A stretch of DNA of 64,000 bases from Acetobacterium sp. KB-1 (GCF_003260995.1 NZ_CP030040.1:1205773-1269772); one strand, 5' to 3'; positions 26,016 to 33,301 are shown, counted from the first letter of the stretch. Notes: generated from the letters alone by a model not told the origin. Numbers and translations: made by a program.

Positions 26016-27496
26016 ACGTCTATTTAATGTATAAAGACCGCTGCTTTGATATAAATGAAGCCATTACTCAAGATCAGAAAATCTTGACGCGGGATCTCGG
26101 CATAGAAGGCATCCTCGATGTGATGGCCAATCAGGATCCCTTTATTTATGATGTTTGTAATCAGGCTCTCTTTTTGAGTCTTGATGATCCCGATACGATT
26201 TTCTATCGACAGGCTATTTTAAAAGACTGTATTAAAAACCCAAAAATTGTTAGAACCATGTACGAGTTGGTGACCGAGATACTGGTTAAAAAGAAAGAAT
26301 GGTTCTGGAGTTTTTCCAGTTCCTATCGCTCATCAAATTTAAGCGGTTCGGTAAACCTGCTGAAGTTTTTCGTGAAATATTTTATCTGTTTTAAAGAGAT
26401 TGCCGATAACGAAAATTCCAAATTTAACTCTGATGGTTTTAAAAATTTTTTTGCCATGCTCCGCAAAAACCTTGATGATGCTTTTATTAAAGACCTTGAT
26501 GCAAATTTAAAAGAACTGCAATTTAAGGATGGCGTTCTGATTAGTGCCCAGGTTGGCAAAAAACTGTATGGATACGGCTACGTGCTACGCAAAAAAAATA
26601 AGAATAGTCCCTTGAAGTGGCGTTTTGCCCCCGCCTTTACCCTCCATAGCCGGGATGACCGGGGAGCTATTGATCTGGGTTACCGTAAGGTACGAGCCTG
26701 TGAGCCGATTATTGATCCCATGGTTCAATCCGCCCAGCATATTTTAGATTTCTGGACTATTATTAAAACCGAATTGGCCTTTTATGTGGGTGCGCTCAAT
26801 TTACATGATCAGATGCTTGATACTCCCTATCCAATAACCTTACCATATCCCATGAAGTCAGCAACAAAGGATCTCTGCTGTGAAGGTTTGTACGATCTAG
26901 GACTGGCTCTGCTTAAAACTCAACAAGCCATCGTACCCAATACCCTTGATGCCAACAGAAAAGATCTGCTTATTGTAACTGGTGCCAATCAGGGTGGTAA
27001 AACAACTTTTCTTCGTAGCCTCGGTCAGGCTCAGTTAATGATGCAATGCGGCTTGTTTGTCCCTAGCAAAACCTTTACTGCCAGTCTCTGCACCGGGATC
27101 TTCTCGCATTTCACCAAGGACGAGGATGCCACTATGACCTCGGGAAAACTGGATGAAGAATTAAACCGCATGAGCGCAATTATCGACAAAATCGCGCCCC
27201 AAGCGCTGGTTTTATTCAATGAATCCTTTGCTTCCACCAATGAGCGAGAGGGTTCAGAAATTGCGCGGCAGATTGTCAAAGCCCTGATCTCAAAAGATAT
27301 CCGGGTAGTCTTTGTGACCCATTTTTTTGCCTTTGCCAACAACTTTTATCAGGAAAGTAATCCCCATTACCTGTTTTTAAGAGCTGAACGCAATGAGGAT
27401 GGCCGCCGAACCTTTCAAATTCTGCCGGGTGAGCCCCTTCCCACCAGTTTCGGCAATGATCTATTTGCCCATGTCTTTGACCGTAACGGTTCTTGA
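26012..27496 (+). CDS. MutS-like ATPase, second of a pair
   Basis: A 494-residue paralogue of the preceding protein, made by translational coupling. Walker A is GANQGGKTT, Walker B is LVLFNESFASTNEREG (Asn-Glu), and the Thr-His switch motif is intact (VTHFFAFA). The N-terminal region has the helical core and the phrase FYRQAILKDC that parallels FRQAVVTDL in the first protein. No mismatch-binding domain or MutS2 Smr domain is present. The two proteins differ in the switch His, which suggests an asymmetric ATPase pair. Both may act on nucleic acid or another polymer. It is followed by a promoter and a further fluoride riboswitch. Confidence 0.82.
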   Translation: MNVYLMYKDRCFDINEAITQDQKILTRDLGIEGILDVMANQDPFIYDVCNQALFLSLDDPDTIFYRQAILKDCIKNPKIVRTMYELVTEILVKKKEWFWSFSSSYRSSNLSGSVNLLKFFVKYFICFKEIADNENSKFNSDGFKNFFAMLRKNLDDAFIKDLDANLKELQFKDGVLISAQVGKKLYGYGYVLRKKNKNSPLKWRFAPAFTLHSRDDRGAIDLGYRKVRACEPIIDPMVQSAQHILDFWTIIKTELAFYVGALNLHDQMLDTPYPITLPYPMKSATKDLCCEGLYDLGLALLKTQQAIVPNTLDANRKDLLIVTGANQGGKTTFLRSLGQAQLMMQCGLFVPSKTFTASLCTGIFSHFTKDEDATMTSGKLDEELNRMSAIIDKIAPQALVLFNESFASTNEREGSEIARQIVKALISKDIRVVFVTHFFAFANNFYQESNPHYLFLRAERNEDGRRTFQILPGEPLPTSFGNDLFAHVFDRNGS

Positions 27497-27552
27497 GAAA
27501 AGTTAGCCTTTTATTATTAATATTCTGATTACGATTGCAGACAATCATTTCG

Positions 27553-27581
27553 TTGACACATATTTTACACCGTGTTAAGAT
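27553..27581 (+). promoter_or_regulatory. Promoter for orphan fluoride riboswitch
   Basis: TTGACA, 17-bp spacer, TAAGAT, 16 nt before the aptamer. Confidence 0.7.
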
Positions 27582-27597
27582 AAATTCAAATAAATTA

Positions 27598-27673
27598 GGT
27601 GATGGAGTTCACCACAATTGCTTAGTAGCTAATGACTCCTGCTGTATTGCTTTGCATTTCAGCAGGTTTTTTT
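27598..27673 (+). ncRNA. Fluoride riboswitch (crcB motif), no clear downstream gene
   Basis: GGTGATGGAGTTCACC and TAATGACTCCTGC are exact crcB-type halves, almost identical to the copy at 28235. CCTGCTG/CAGCAGG with T7 makes the terminator. The next 190 bp hold no credible gene. Confidence 0.9.
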
Positions 27674-27863
27674 ATTGCTCAATTTTTCTTATTTGATTTA
27701 GATCGCAGTCTAGTAATCGCTTTTTTGGCAAACCTAATTTGGCCGCTATTTCCCAGCCGCTGCTGATCGAAAAGTTTTTTTCCTGACAATCTTAATCCGC
27801 TTTAACTTATTTATGGGACTCGCTGGTGTTATTTTCACTATCAGTTCATATATATATCCCTTT
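27674..27863 (+). other. Riboswitch-controlled segment with degenerate or tiny ORF
   Basis: This segment lies between a fluoride riboswitch and a terminator. One plus frame reads through a hydrophobic stretch (KVFFLTILIRFNLFMGLAGV, then IFTISSYIYPF) without a start codon backed by a ribosome site. It may be the remains of a membrane protein gene or an untranslated RNA. The minus-strand frame at 27746-27973 is its shadow. Confidence 0.45.
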
Positions 27864-27906
27864 ATTTCAGTGCAATTTTTGTGACGTTGCACTGAAATCT
27901 TTTTTT
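27864..27906 (+). terminator. Intrinsic terminator after orphan segment
   Basis: A perfect 12-bp stem ATTTCAGTGCAA/TTGCACTGAAAT (27864-27875, 27887-27898) is followed by CTTTTTTT. Confidence 0.88.
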
Positions 27907-27908
27907 CT

Positions 27909-28193
27909 TTAAGCATCTCACCCATTACAAAACGACTTTCAAAGATACTGCTTAATGACTTGAGCGAACTCATTGATCTTCTTGAGGCTTTAGAAAAAAT
28001 TCATAAAAAAATGCGTTCCTATTTTATCTTCAGAATTTTGTTCACAACCCTCTCAATCATCATTTATCAGAAATATTCGGACATTTGTTTAACAGAAATT
28101 ATCATGATAGTTACCGTATCCTAATAAAACATTTATTATTTTTGCTTATTTCAAACTTTTTAATTTTGATTTCGATTACAGTGCAGCGTTTGA
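27909..28193. other. Intergenic stretch without recognisable gene
   Basis: About 285 bp, very AT-rich; no frame with a ribosome site and no hairpin seen. Confidence 0.5.
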
Positions 28194-28222
28194 TTGACAC
28201 GATTATTGCGTCATGATAACAT
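28194..28222 (+). promoter_or_regulatory. Promoter for crcB operon
   Basis: TTGACA, 17-bp spacer, TAACAT with an extended -10 TG. Confidence 0.78.
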
Positions 28223-28234
28223 TATTTCATACAA

Positions 28235-28306
28235 GGTGATGGAGTTCACCTGAATTGCTAACCAGCTGATGACTCCTGCAGGATTTTTCAATGCTGCAGG
28301 TTTTTT
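28235..28306 (+). ncRNA. Fluoride riboswitch (crcB motif) upstream of crcB pair
   Basis: GGTGATGGAGTTCACC and GCTGATGACTCCTGC are the conserved crcB halves. CCTGCAG/CTGCAGG plus T6 forms the terminator that overlaps the 3' half. Position before two fluoride channel genes makes this the classical arrangement. Confidence 0.95.
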
Positions 28307-28384
28307 ATTGTCTGAAATACCCAAACCACATATTAAATCCCTTCGTGTCAAACTATTTTTATCACTTAAGTCAGGAGGACTGTT

Positions 28385-28822
28385 ATGAAAAAATATTATT
28401 TTATCGGAGCTGGCGGTGCGATCGGAGCCCTATTACGGTTCGAACTCAAAAACGCTCCCACCCTTTTTCAATCTGCCGATCAACTTATTAATCTGGCCTT
28501 AACCATTCTTGTCATCAACTTGATTGGTTGCCTGTTCCTGGGGATGCTCAATGCCGTTTTCTCTAAAACTGAGCGGATCAGTACTGATATCAAGCTAGGG
28601 CTCACTGCTGGACTGCTGGGTGCCTTTACCACTTTTTCAACCTTCTGCAAAGAAAGCCTTAGTATTCTGGATGCCGGTTATCTGCGTTTTTTTTGTTACT
28701 ATGTAGCGGCCTCCATTACCCTTGGTGTGGGCGCTGTTTACCTTGGCCATCTGATCGGTCATCATATTTTGCATCCGGTTGGCAAAAATCTCATCTCCCG
28801 ATTTAGCATTGATTACAATTAA
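28385..28822 (+). CDS. crcB: Fluoride channel CrcB/FluC, subunit 1
   Basis: A 145-residue four-helix membrane protein of the CrcB/Fluc family, which exports fluoride passively as a dual-topology or paired dimer. Family motifs are GAGGAIGALLRFEL, the Asn-containing helix INLIGCLFLG, and GLLGAFTTFSTFCKE with the Phe-box and Na+-site region TFSTF. AGGAGG lies before ATG 28385. It is under the fluoride riboswitch at 28235 and is followed 12 nt later by a second crcB, the usual layout for a hetero-dimeric channel with opposed subunit orientation. Confidence 0.95.
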   Translation: MKKYYFIGAGGAIGALLRFELKNAPTLFQSADQLINLALTILVINLIGCLFLGMLNAVFSKTERISTDIKLGLTAGLLGAFTTFSTFCKESLSILDAGYLRFFCYYVAASITLGVGAVYLGHLIGHHILHPVGKNLISRFSIDYN

Positions 28823-28834
28823 GGAAAACAGCTC

Positions 28835-29206
28835 ATGGAAATTGTATGCGTTATTGTGGGTGGTGCTTTAGGAAGCACCACCCGTTACTATCTGGGCAAA
28901 CGTTTTGCCTCCCGGCACAAGCACCTACCGGTCGGTACCTTCGTCATCAACGTCTCTGGCGCCTTTCTCTTAGGTATCGTCACTGGTTTTGATATTTCAA
29001 CCCTGCTTTATGGTTTATTTGCAGAAGGATTTTTGGGGGCCTACACGACCTTTTCCACCTTTATGTTTGAAGACTTCGTGCTGCTTCAAAATAACCGGAT
29101 CCTCAGTGCCGTAATCTATGTGCTGGCAACGCTTGTTTTGAGCTTTCTAGCTTTCTATCTGGGTTTTATTCTGGTTTCGACATTCTATCCTAGTGTAACG
29201 TATTAA
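28835..29206 (+). CDS. crcB: Fluoride channel CrcB/FluC, subunit 2
   Basis: A 123-residue CrcB/Fluc protein: GGALGSTTRYYLGKR, TFVINVSGAFLLG and FLGAYTTFSTFMFED. It is shorter than subunit 1 and has fewer charged loop residues, as expected for the opposite-topology partner. AAGGAAAA precedes ATG 28835. The operon ends at the hairpin at 29212. Confidence 0.95.
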   Translation: MEIVCVIVGGALGSTTRYYLGKRFASRHKHLPVGTFVINVSGAFLLGIVTGFDISTLLYGLFAEGFLGAYTTFSTFMFEDFVLLQNNRILSAVIYVLATLVLSFLAFYLGFILVSTFYPSVTY

Positions 29207-29211
29207 TAAAA

Positions 29212-29254
29212 AAAAATAGCCTTGAATCCTTTGTGATTCAAGGCTATTTTTTTA
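29212..29254. terminator. Bidirectional intrinsic terminator
   Basis: AATAGCCTTGAATC pairs perfectly with GATTCAAGGCTATT, with A-rich left and T7 right flanks. It serves the crcB operon (+) and the ferredoxin operon (-). Confidence 0.9.
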
Positions 29255-29536
29255 GTCTTCGATAACTTGGCGTTCAACATTCAGACTGGAAATCCGCTGA
29301 TTAATGGATTCCAATTGCTTTTCATAGTATTCGGCCTGATTTTTCAGCATCGACACATCATTCGGGTTGCTGTTATCCCATCTGCGACAATAGGGATCGC
29401 CAAACCGATTATTGACAAAGCGATTATTTTTTCCGCCGCCATTTCTGCATCCACCCCGGCCCCGGCCACTACCTGACCCGCCTCTGCTACCAACTGATCC
29501 ATCACCGATCGGGCCTGTTCCATCTCTTCCTGGCAT
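29252..29536 (-). CDS. Gly-rich small protein, DUF5320-like
   Basis: A 94-residue protein. The N-terminus MPGRDGTGPIGDGSVGSRGG is followed by a Gly/Arg/Asn-rich low-complexity middle and a C-terminal coiled coil (MLKNQAEYYEKQLESINQRI). The MPxxDGTGPxG start and coiled-coil end are those of DUF5320-type small proteins found beside Fe-S and dinitrogenase-iron-molybdenum-cofactor-like genes in anaerobes. AGGAGG precedes the ATG. It shares its first 14 residues almost exactly with the next gene upstream. Function is unknown. Confidence 0.72.
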   Translation of the reverse strand: MPGRDGTGPIGDGSVGSRGGSGSGRGRGGCRNGGGKNNRFVNNRFGDPYCRRWDNSNPNDVSMLKNQAEYYEKQLESINQRISSLNVERQVIED

Positions 29537-29559
29537 TTTAATCCTCCTATTCTAATTTG

Positions 29560-29760
29560 TTATTCGCGAATCATTAAAGCTTGACATTTAGGACATTTAA
29601 CCGAAGTGCATGGAAGTCCAGCTTGATGTGCTACCCTTTCTCCGCATTGCGGGCAAATACAATAAGCTGGTGCTCCAAAGCTATTCCCTTGCCCTCTTCG
29701 GCCACCGCCGCCACCAATAGACCCATCACCGATCGGACCTGTTCCATCTTTTCCTGGCAT
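29560..29760 (-). CDS. Small zinc-ribbon protein with shared Gly-rich leader
   Basis: A 66-residue protein. MPGKDGTGPIGDGSIGGGGG is followed by a Cys4 zinc-ribbon-like part (ICPQCGE, then VKCPKCQ) in the C-terminal half. It shares the leader with the 29252-29536 protein. A perfect AAGGAGG is present before the ATG. It is co-transcribed with an 8Fe ferredoxin, suggesting a part in Fe-S or metal handling. I recognise no defined function. Confidence 0.7.
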   Translation of the reverse strand: MPGKDGTGPIGDGSIGGGGGRRGQGNSFGAPAYCICPQCGERVAHQAGLPCTSVKCPKCQALMIRE

Positions 29761-29774
29761 TTTAATCCTCCTTA

Positions 29775-29942
29775 TTATAAATTAATCGCTTCAACCGGAC
29801 ATTCATCAACGCATGCGCCGCAGTCGATACATTCATCACTGACAGTCGCCTTACCTTCTACTACTTTTATTGCTTCAACCGGACACACATCCTCACATTT
29901 ACCACAACCGATGCATTCTTCCTGATTAACTACTGCTGCCAT
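29775..29942 (-). CDS. 2[4Fe-4S] ferredoxin
   Basis: A 55-residue clostridial-type ferredoxin. The two cluster motifs [12 protein letters not shown] and [12 protein letters not shown] sit in the expected pseudo-twofold arrangement. It is a low-potential electron carrier in the cytoplasm, used in acetogens by Rnf, hydrogenase and CO dehydrogenase. GGAGG precedes ATG 29942. It is the first gene of an operon with two small Gly-rich proteins and is preceded by a palindrome-flanked promoter. Confidence 0.95.
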   Translation of the reverse strand: MAAVVNQEECIGCGKCEDVCPVEAIKVVEGKATVSDECIDCGACVDECPVEAINL

Positions 29943-29990
29943 CAAATCGCCTCCTTTCTGTATCCTAATCGTTAGACGTCTTATTTATAT

Positions 29991-30038
29991 TTAACATATG
30001 TTATTAACTATAATATCGCTGTTATTAACATATGTCAA
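29991..30038 (-). promoter_or_regulatory. Ferredoxin-operon promoter with paired palindromic operators
   Basis: On the minus strand, TTGACA (30033-30038), 17-bp spacer, TATTAT (30010-30015). The palindrome TTGACATATGTTAA covers the -35 and a second one, TAACATATGTTA (29992-30003), lies at the start of the transcript. The two sites 33 bp apart look like a repressor operator pair. Confidence 0.7.
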
Positions 30039-30147
30039 TAACTCTTTTTAATTTTTTTCTAATCTCTCCCTTTATTATCAAAATTTCACTTCCCATCGTT
30101 ATTAATCGTGATCTGCTTCGCGTTACTTTTTACCATTTATCAACCTT

Positions 30148-30199
30148 AAAAAAGCACACTTTGTTTTCAATAGTCTGAAAACAAAGTGTGCTTTTTTTT
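30148..30199 (-). terminator. Intrinsic terminator of hydroxyacid dehydrogenase gene
   Basis: A perfect stem of about 20 bp (AAAAGCACACTTTGTTTTCA with its complement) with T-rich ends on both strands. Confidence 0.9.
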
Positions 30200-30204
30200 A
30201 AACT

Positions 30205-31173
30205 CTAACGACTCACTACATTTCTTTTATTACCTTTTAGATAGCAAGCCAAATTATCCACGGCAATGTCCATCAGCCGCTGCCGACTCTCCTGGGGCGC
30301 CCAGGAAATATGCGGTGTGATAATGATATTTTTAGCCTGGATTAGCGGGTTGGTTAGTTTAATGGGCTCCGTGGATACGACATCCACTGCTGCACCCCCC
30401 ACCTTGCCGCTGTTGAGGGCATCCCGCAGATCATCTTCAACAATCAGCTGGCCGCGGGAGTTATTGATAATCAAAACCCCATTTTTCATCTTCGCAATAT
30501 TTTTCGCGTTGATGATCCCCCGGGTCTCGTCAAAAAGTGGGCAATGAAGGATGATCACATCGGCTGCTGCAAACAGTTCATCCTGCGTTACATACTGACA
30601 GGTTTCTGATTCCAGCTCCGGGTACTTATTGATGTCACTGGCCAGCACCTTCATCCCCAGAGCCTGAGCAATGTGCCCGGTGCGCTGGCCGATTTTTCCA
30701 AAGCCAATGATCCCCATGGTTTTTCCACTTAGTTCAATCTGCGGGTAATTCCAGTAGCACCAATCTGGGTTATTGGCCCAGTCACCAGAAAACACCGAAC
30801 GGGAATGATCGCCAATACGATGACACAATTCCATCAACAAAGCAATCGCAAACTGAGAGACCGCATCAGTACCATAGGTGGGAATATTGGTCACTGTGAT
30901 GCCCCGCTCTGCGGCTGCAACTACATCCACGACATTATAGCCGGTAGCCAACACCCCAATGTATTTGATCTGTTGGCAGACTGTCAGGATTTCTTTCGTG
31001 ATGGCGGTCTTATTGGTGATAACTATTTCTGCATCCCCGATCCGCTGGATCACATCGGCTTTGGTCGTCCGATCATAAACCGTTACCTTCCCTAATTTTT
31101 CCAGACCATCCCAACTGAGATCGCCGGGATTTAATGTATGGCCATCTAAAACGATTATTTTCATTTTTGTCAC
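30205..31173 (-). CDS. D-2-hydroxyacid dehydrogenase (NAD)
   Basis: A 322-residue enzyme of the D-isomer-specific 2-hydroxyacid dehydrogenase family. The nucleotide-binding motif is GIIGFGKIGQRTGHIAQALG, with Asp179-region (VLASDIN) favouring NAD. Catalytic Arg is in NNSRGQLIVE, Glu in VVSTEPIKL and His in TPHISWAPQE. By sequence style it is nearest to glycerate/hydroxypyruvate reductases, but 2-oxoacid specificity cannot be set. It lies 45 nt after the cupin gene on the same strand and has its own strong terminator. Confidence 0.88.
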   Translation of the reverse strand: MTKMKIIVLDGHTLNPGDLSWDGLEKLGKVTVYDRTTKADVIQRIGDAEIVITNKTAITKEILTVCQQIKYIGVLATGYNVVDVVAAAERGITVTNIPTYGTDAVSQFAIALLMELCHRIGDHSRSVFSGDWANNPDWCYWNYPQIELSGKTMGIIGFGKIGQRTGHIAQALGMKVLASDINKYPELESETCQYVTQDELFAAADVIILHCPLFDETRGIINAKNIAKMKNGVLIINNSRGQLIVEDDLRDALNSGKVGGAAVDVVSTEPIKLTNPLIQAKNIIITPHISWAPQESRQRLMDIAVDNLACYLKGNKRNVVSR

Positions 31174-31218
31174 CTGTTTCTATATGATTTCATATTTCTC
31201 TTTTGTCTATTTCTTACT

Positions 31219-31542
31219 TTATTCAGGCAGTTCTTCTGGTGGCGGGGCTTTGATCAGGATTAGCTCAAGGGTTTCCGGATTAAAGTTATTAAGAATCATT
31301 TTGGTATTAAAGGGTATTTTCAAAACAGTGCCCGTTGGATAGGCATAGTAATCCTGTTCATCCAGCTGTAGGGAGACAATTCCTCTTATTACCGTCATAT
31401 AAACAACGGCGTTGGTATAATGCTCGGGAAATCCGTCACTCTGATTAATAATCGCATGTATATAATGGAGATTTTCATCTAGAATAACTTTTTCGACGAT
31501 TTTATCATCTCCACCAGTTAGTTTAAATAATTGTTCTACCAT
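31219..31542 (-). CDS. Cupin-domain protein
   Basis: A 107-residue single-domain cupin. The region from FPEHYTNAVVYMTVIRGIVS through FNTKMILNNFNPETLELILI gives the two cupin half motifs, with His41 as a possible metal ligand; the usual HxH pair is reduced. Small cupins of this kind bind ligands or metals and are often of unknown function. GGAGAAAA precedes the ATG. It lies upstream of the hydroxyacid dehydrogenase gene on the same strand. Confidence 0.7.
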   Translation of the reverse strand: MVEQLFKLTGGDDKIVEKVILDENLHYIHAIINQSDGFPEHYTNAVVYMTVIRGIVSLQLDEQDYYAYPTGTVLKIPFNTKMILNNFNPETLELILIKAPPPEELPE

Positions 31543-31643
31543 TTAGTTTTCTCCTCTCATTGAACGTGTCTTGATTTATTAGACTGATGTTTATTTATAT
31601 ACCCTCTCTTTTCTGACTTAACAACAATATTATTAATCGCATT

Positions 31644-31673
31644 AAAAAAGGTGACCTTCCGATCAGGCAACCT
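31644..31673 (-). terminator. Intrinsic terminator of HlyC/CorC gene
   Basis: Minus-strand AGGTTGCCT and AGGTCACCT arms, then T6. Confidence 0.65.
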
Positions 31674-31713
31674 CAATGATTATTCATAATTTTTTTGTAT
31701 AAACAGCCGATAC

Positions 31714-33021
31714 CTACTTTTTTTTAGTTCCCATATAAACAATCACCTTTTCAATTCGCTTATCCGATACCTCTAGAATTTTGATCCTTAAATTCTCGTA
31801 TACTATTTCCAAAACAGCTCCCTGCGGTGGGATATTACCAATAAGACCGATAAGAAACCCGCTGAATGTTTCATACTCATCAACCGGCAATTCCACATCG
31901 ATCAGTTTATCCAGATCGTCAAGACTAATCATACCGCTGACTTCATAGATATGATCTTCAATTTTTCTGAATTCATATTCCTCTTCATCAAATTCATCAT
32001 AGATATCGCCCACAATTTCTTCAATGAGATCTTCAATCGTTACGATCCCCGCGGTTCCACCATATTCGTCGATAACCACCGCTATATGTGTTTTAGCTTT
32101 CTGCAGATCGACAAATAATTCATCAATTTTCTTACCTGTGGAAACATAGTAGGGCTTTCTAATATTCTCACGAATACTAAAATCACAGGTCTCATCGGCA
32201 TTAATCAGAAAAATCAGGTCTTTGACATGTAAAATCCCAATGATATTGTCCACTGTTTCTTCGTACACAGGAATTCGGGTGTATTTTTCATCTTTAACAC
32301 AGTTGATGAGTTCTTTAAGGTCAATGTCAACCGATACACAAAAGAGATCCATCCGGTGTGTCATAATATCAGAAACGGTTTTATTATTGAACTCGAAAAC
32401 GTTGTTGATCATCGTCTTTTCCCGTTCGTTGATTGTGCCTCTTTCTCCACCTACATCTACCATCATTCGAATTTCTTCTTCAGTAACATTATCTTCTTCC
32501 GAATTAGGGTCGATTCCGGCCAAGCGGACAAAAAAGTTGGTCGAAACGGTTAAGAGTTTAACAATTGGTGCTGTAATTACTGATATAACTGATAATATTC
32601 CTACCGCAAAGAATGCAATGCTTTCGGATTTTTTCATGGCAATTCGTTTAGGTACCAGTTCACCCAAAACTAAAGTAAAATATGAAAGGATCAACGTAAT
32701 CAGCACCAAAGTGGTAACTTTTAATACCCCGTCTGAAACGGGAATGTTGTACTGTTTTATAACCAACACAATCGGACCAGCAAAACTCTCTGCAGCAAAA
32801 GCACTGGCCATAAAGCCGGCTAAAGTAATGCCAATTTGAATGGTCGCCAGAAATCGGCTCGGTTCTCCCAGCAACTTAACAAGCAGTTGGGCTTTTTTAT
32901 TGCCACCTTCCGCCATCAGTTTTATTTTGTTGTCATTTAATGAGATCAGGGCAATTTCTGACGCTGCGAAAAAAGCATTTACCAGAACTAATGCAAGTAA
33001 AAATATAATCTTTGTGATCAA
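31714..33021 (-). CDS. CNNM/CorC-HlyC family membrane protein, likely Mg2+ efflux
   Basis: A 435-residue protein with three to four N-terminal membrane helices forming a DUF21/CNNM domain (AFFAASEIALISLN, ATIQIGITLAGFMASAF, LVLGELVPKRIAMKKSE). A CBS pair follows (about 200-330, VSDIMTHRMD, then TRIPVYEETVDNIIG), with an acidic CorC_HlyC domain at the C-terminus. B. subtilis MpfA/YhdP of this family exports Mg2+. It starts with TTG 33021 behind AGGAGG. Its transcript is preceded by a 41-codon leader ORF and an intrinsic terminator, indicating attenuation control. Confidence 0.88.
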   Translation of the reverse strand: MITKIIFLLALVLVNAFFAASEIALISLNDNKIKLMAEGGNKKAQLLVKLLGEPSRFLATIQIGITLAGFMASAFAAESFAGPIVLVIKQYNIPVSDGVLKVTTLVLITLILSYFTLVLGELVPKRIAMKKSESIAFFAVGILSVISVITAPIVKLLTVSTNFFVRLAGIDPNSEEDNVTEEEIRMMVDVGGERGTINEREKTMINNVFEFNNKTVSDIMTHRMDLFCVSVDIDLKELINCVKDEKYTRIPVYEETVDNIIGILHVKDLIFLINADETCDFSIRENIRKPYYVSTGKKIDELFVDLQKAKTHIAVVIDEYGGTAGIVTIEDLIEEIVGDIYDEFDEEEYEFRKIEDHIYEVSGMISLDDLDKLIDVELPVDEYETFSGFLIGLIGNIPPQGAVLEIVYENLRIKILEVSDKRIEKVIVYMGTKKK

Positions 33022-33047
33022 TCGTTTATCCTCCTAATTTTAACTAC

Positions 33048-33086
33048 AAAAAAAGACGCACTAATATCTCTTCTTGAGATATTGCG
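33048..33086 (-). terminator. Attenuator terminator overlapping leader ORF stop
   Basis: Minus-strand AATATCTC-loop-GAGATATT (8 bp, extended by CGC/GCG across a bulge) is followed by TCTTTTTTT. The leader ORF stop codon (33061-33063) lies at the 3' foot of the stem, so a ribosome finishing the leader would prevent folding. Confidence 0.72.
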
Positions 33087-33186
33087 GCCTCAAATAGTAA
33101 GAAAAACGATTGAAAACGATGAGATTAACACGATACATTTTAAAATTCTTTATGCACTTCTCAGTTTCCCCAGGTTCGTCGTCCAT
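33061..33186 (-). CDS. 41-residue leader peptide, putative Mg2+-sensing attenuator
   Basis: A short reading frame with a good GAAAGGAAAT site before ATG 33186. The peptide starts MDDEPGETEKC and continues with a basic/aromatic half ending RPQYLKKRY. The acidic plus proline start resembles sequences known to destabilise translating ribosomes (intrinsic ribosome destabilisation), as in enterobacterial MgtL, whose effect is stronger at low Mg2+. The stop codon is inside the terminator stem before a CorC/HlyC-family gene. I infer that full translation at adequate Mg2+ blocks the terminator and allows exporter synthesis, while early ribosome loss at low Mg2+ stops it. The role is inferred; the ORF and hairpin are seen directly. 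Confidence 0.6.
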   Translation of the reverse strand: MDDEPGETEKCIKNFKMYRVNLIVFNRFSYYLRPQYLKKRY

Positions 33187-33226
33187 TTTTATTTCCTTTC
33201 GTAAAAACTTACTCGATAATGGATAA

Positions 33227-33255
33227 AGCTTATATCATTTCGCAAAATTTGTCAA
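33227..33255 (-). promoter_or_regulatory. Promoter of leader/HlyC transcript
   Basis: Minus-strand TTGACA (33250-33255) with either an extended -10 TGATATAAG at 15-bp spacing or TAAGCT at 17 bp. The start would be about 35-40 nt before the leader ATG. Confidence 0.6.
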
Positions 33256-33301
33256 CTTGAATAGCTTTTTTTAGTAGGTCCATTTTTAATAAAATCACCT
33301 C

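Noticed and set aside
27746-27973. 75-residue minus-strand ORF
   Set aside because: No ribosome site; it spans the antisense of a terminator hairpin and looks like chance in AT-rich DNA.
32222-32839. 205-residue plus-strand ORF
   Set aside because: Antisense to the CNNM/HlyC gene; Ser/Thr-rich shadow composition.
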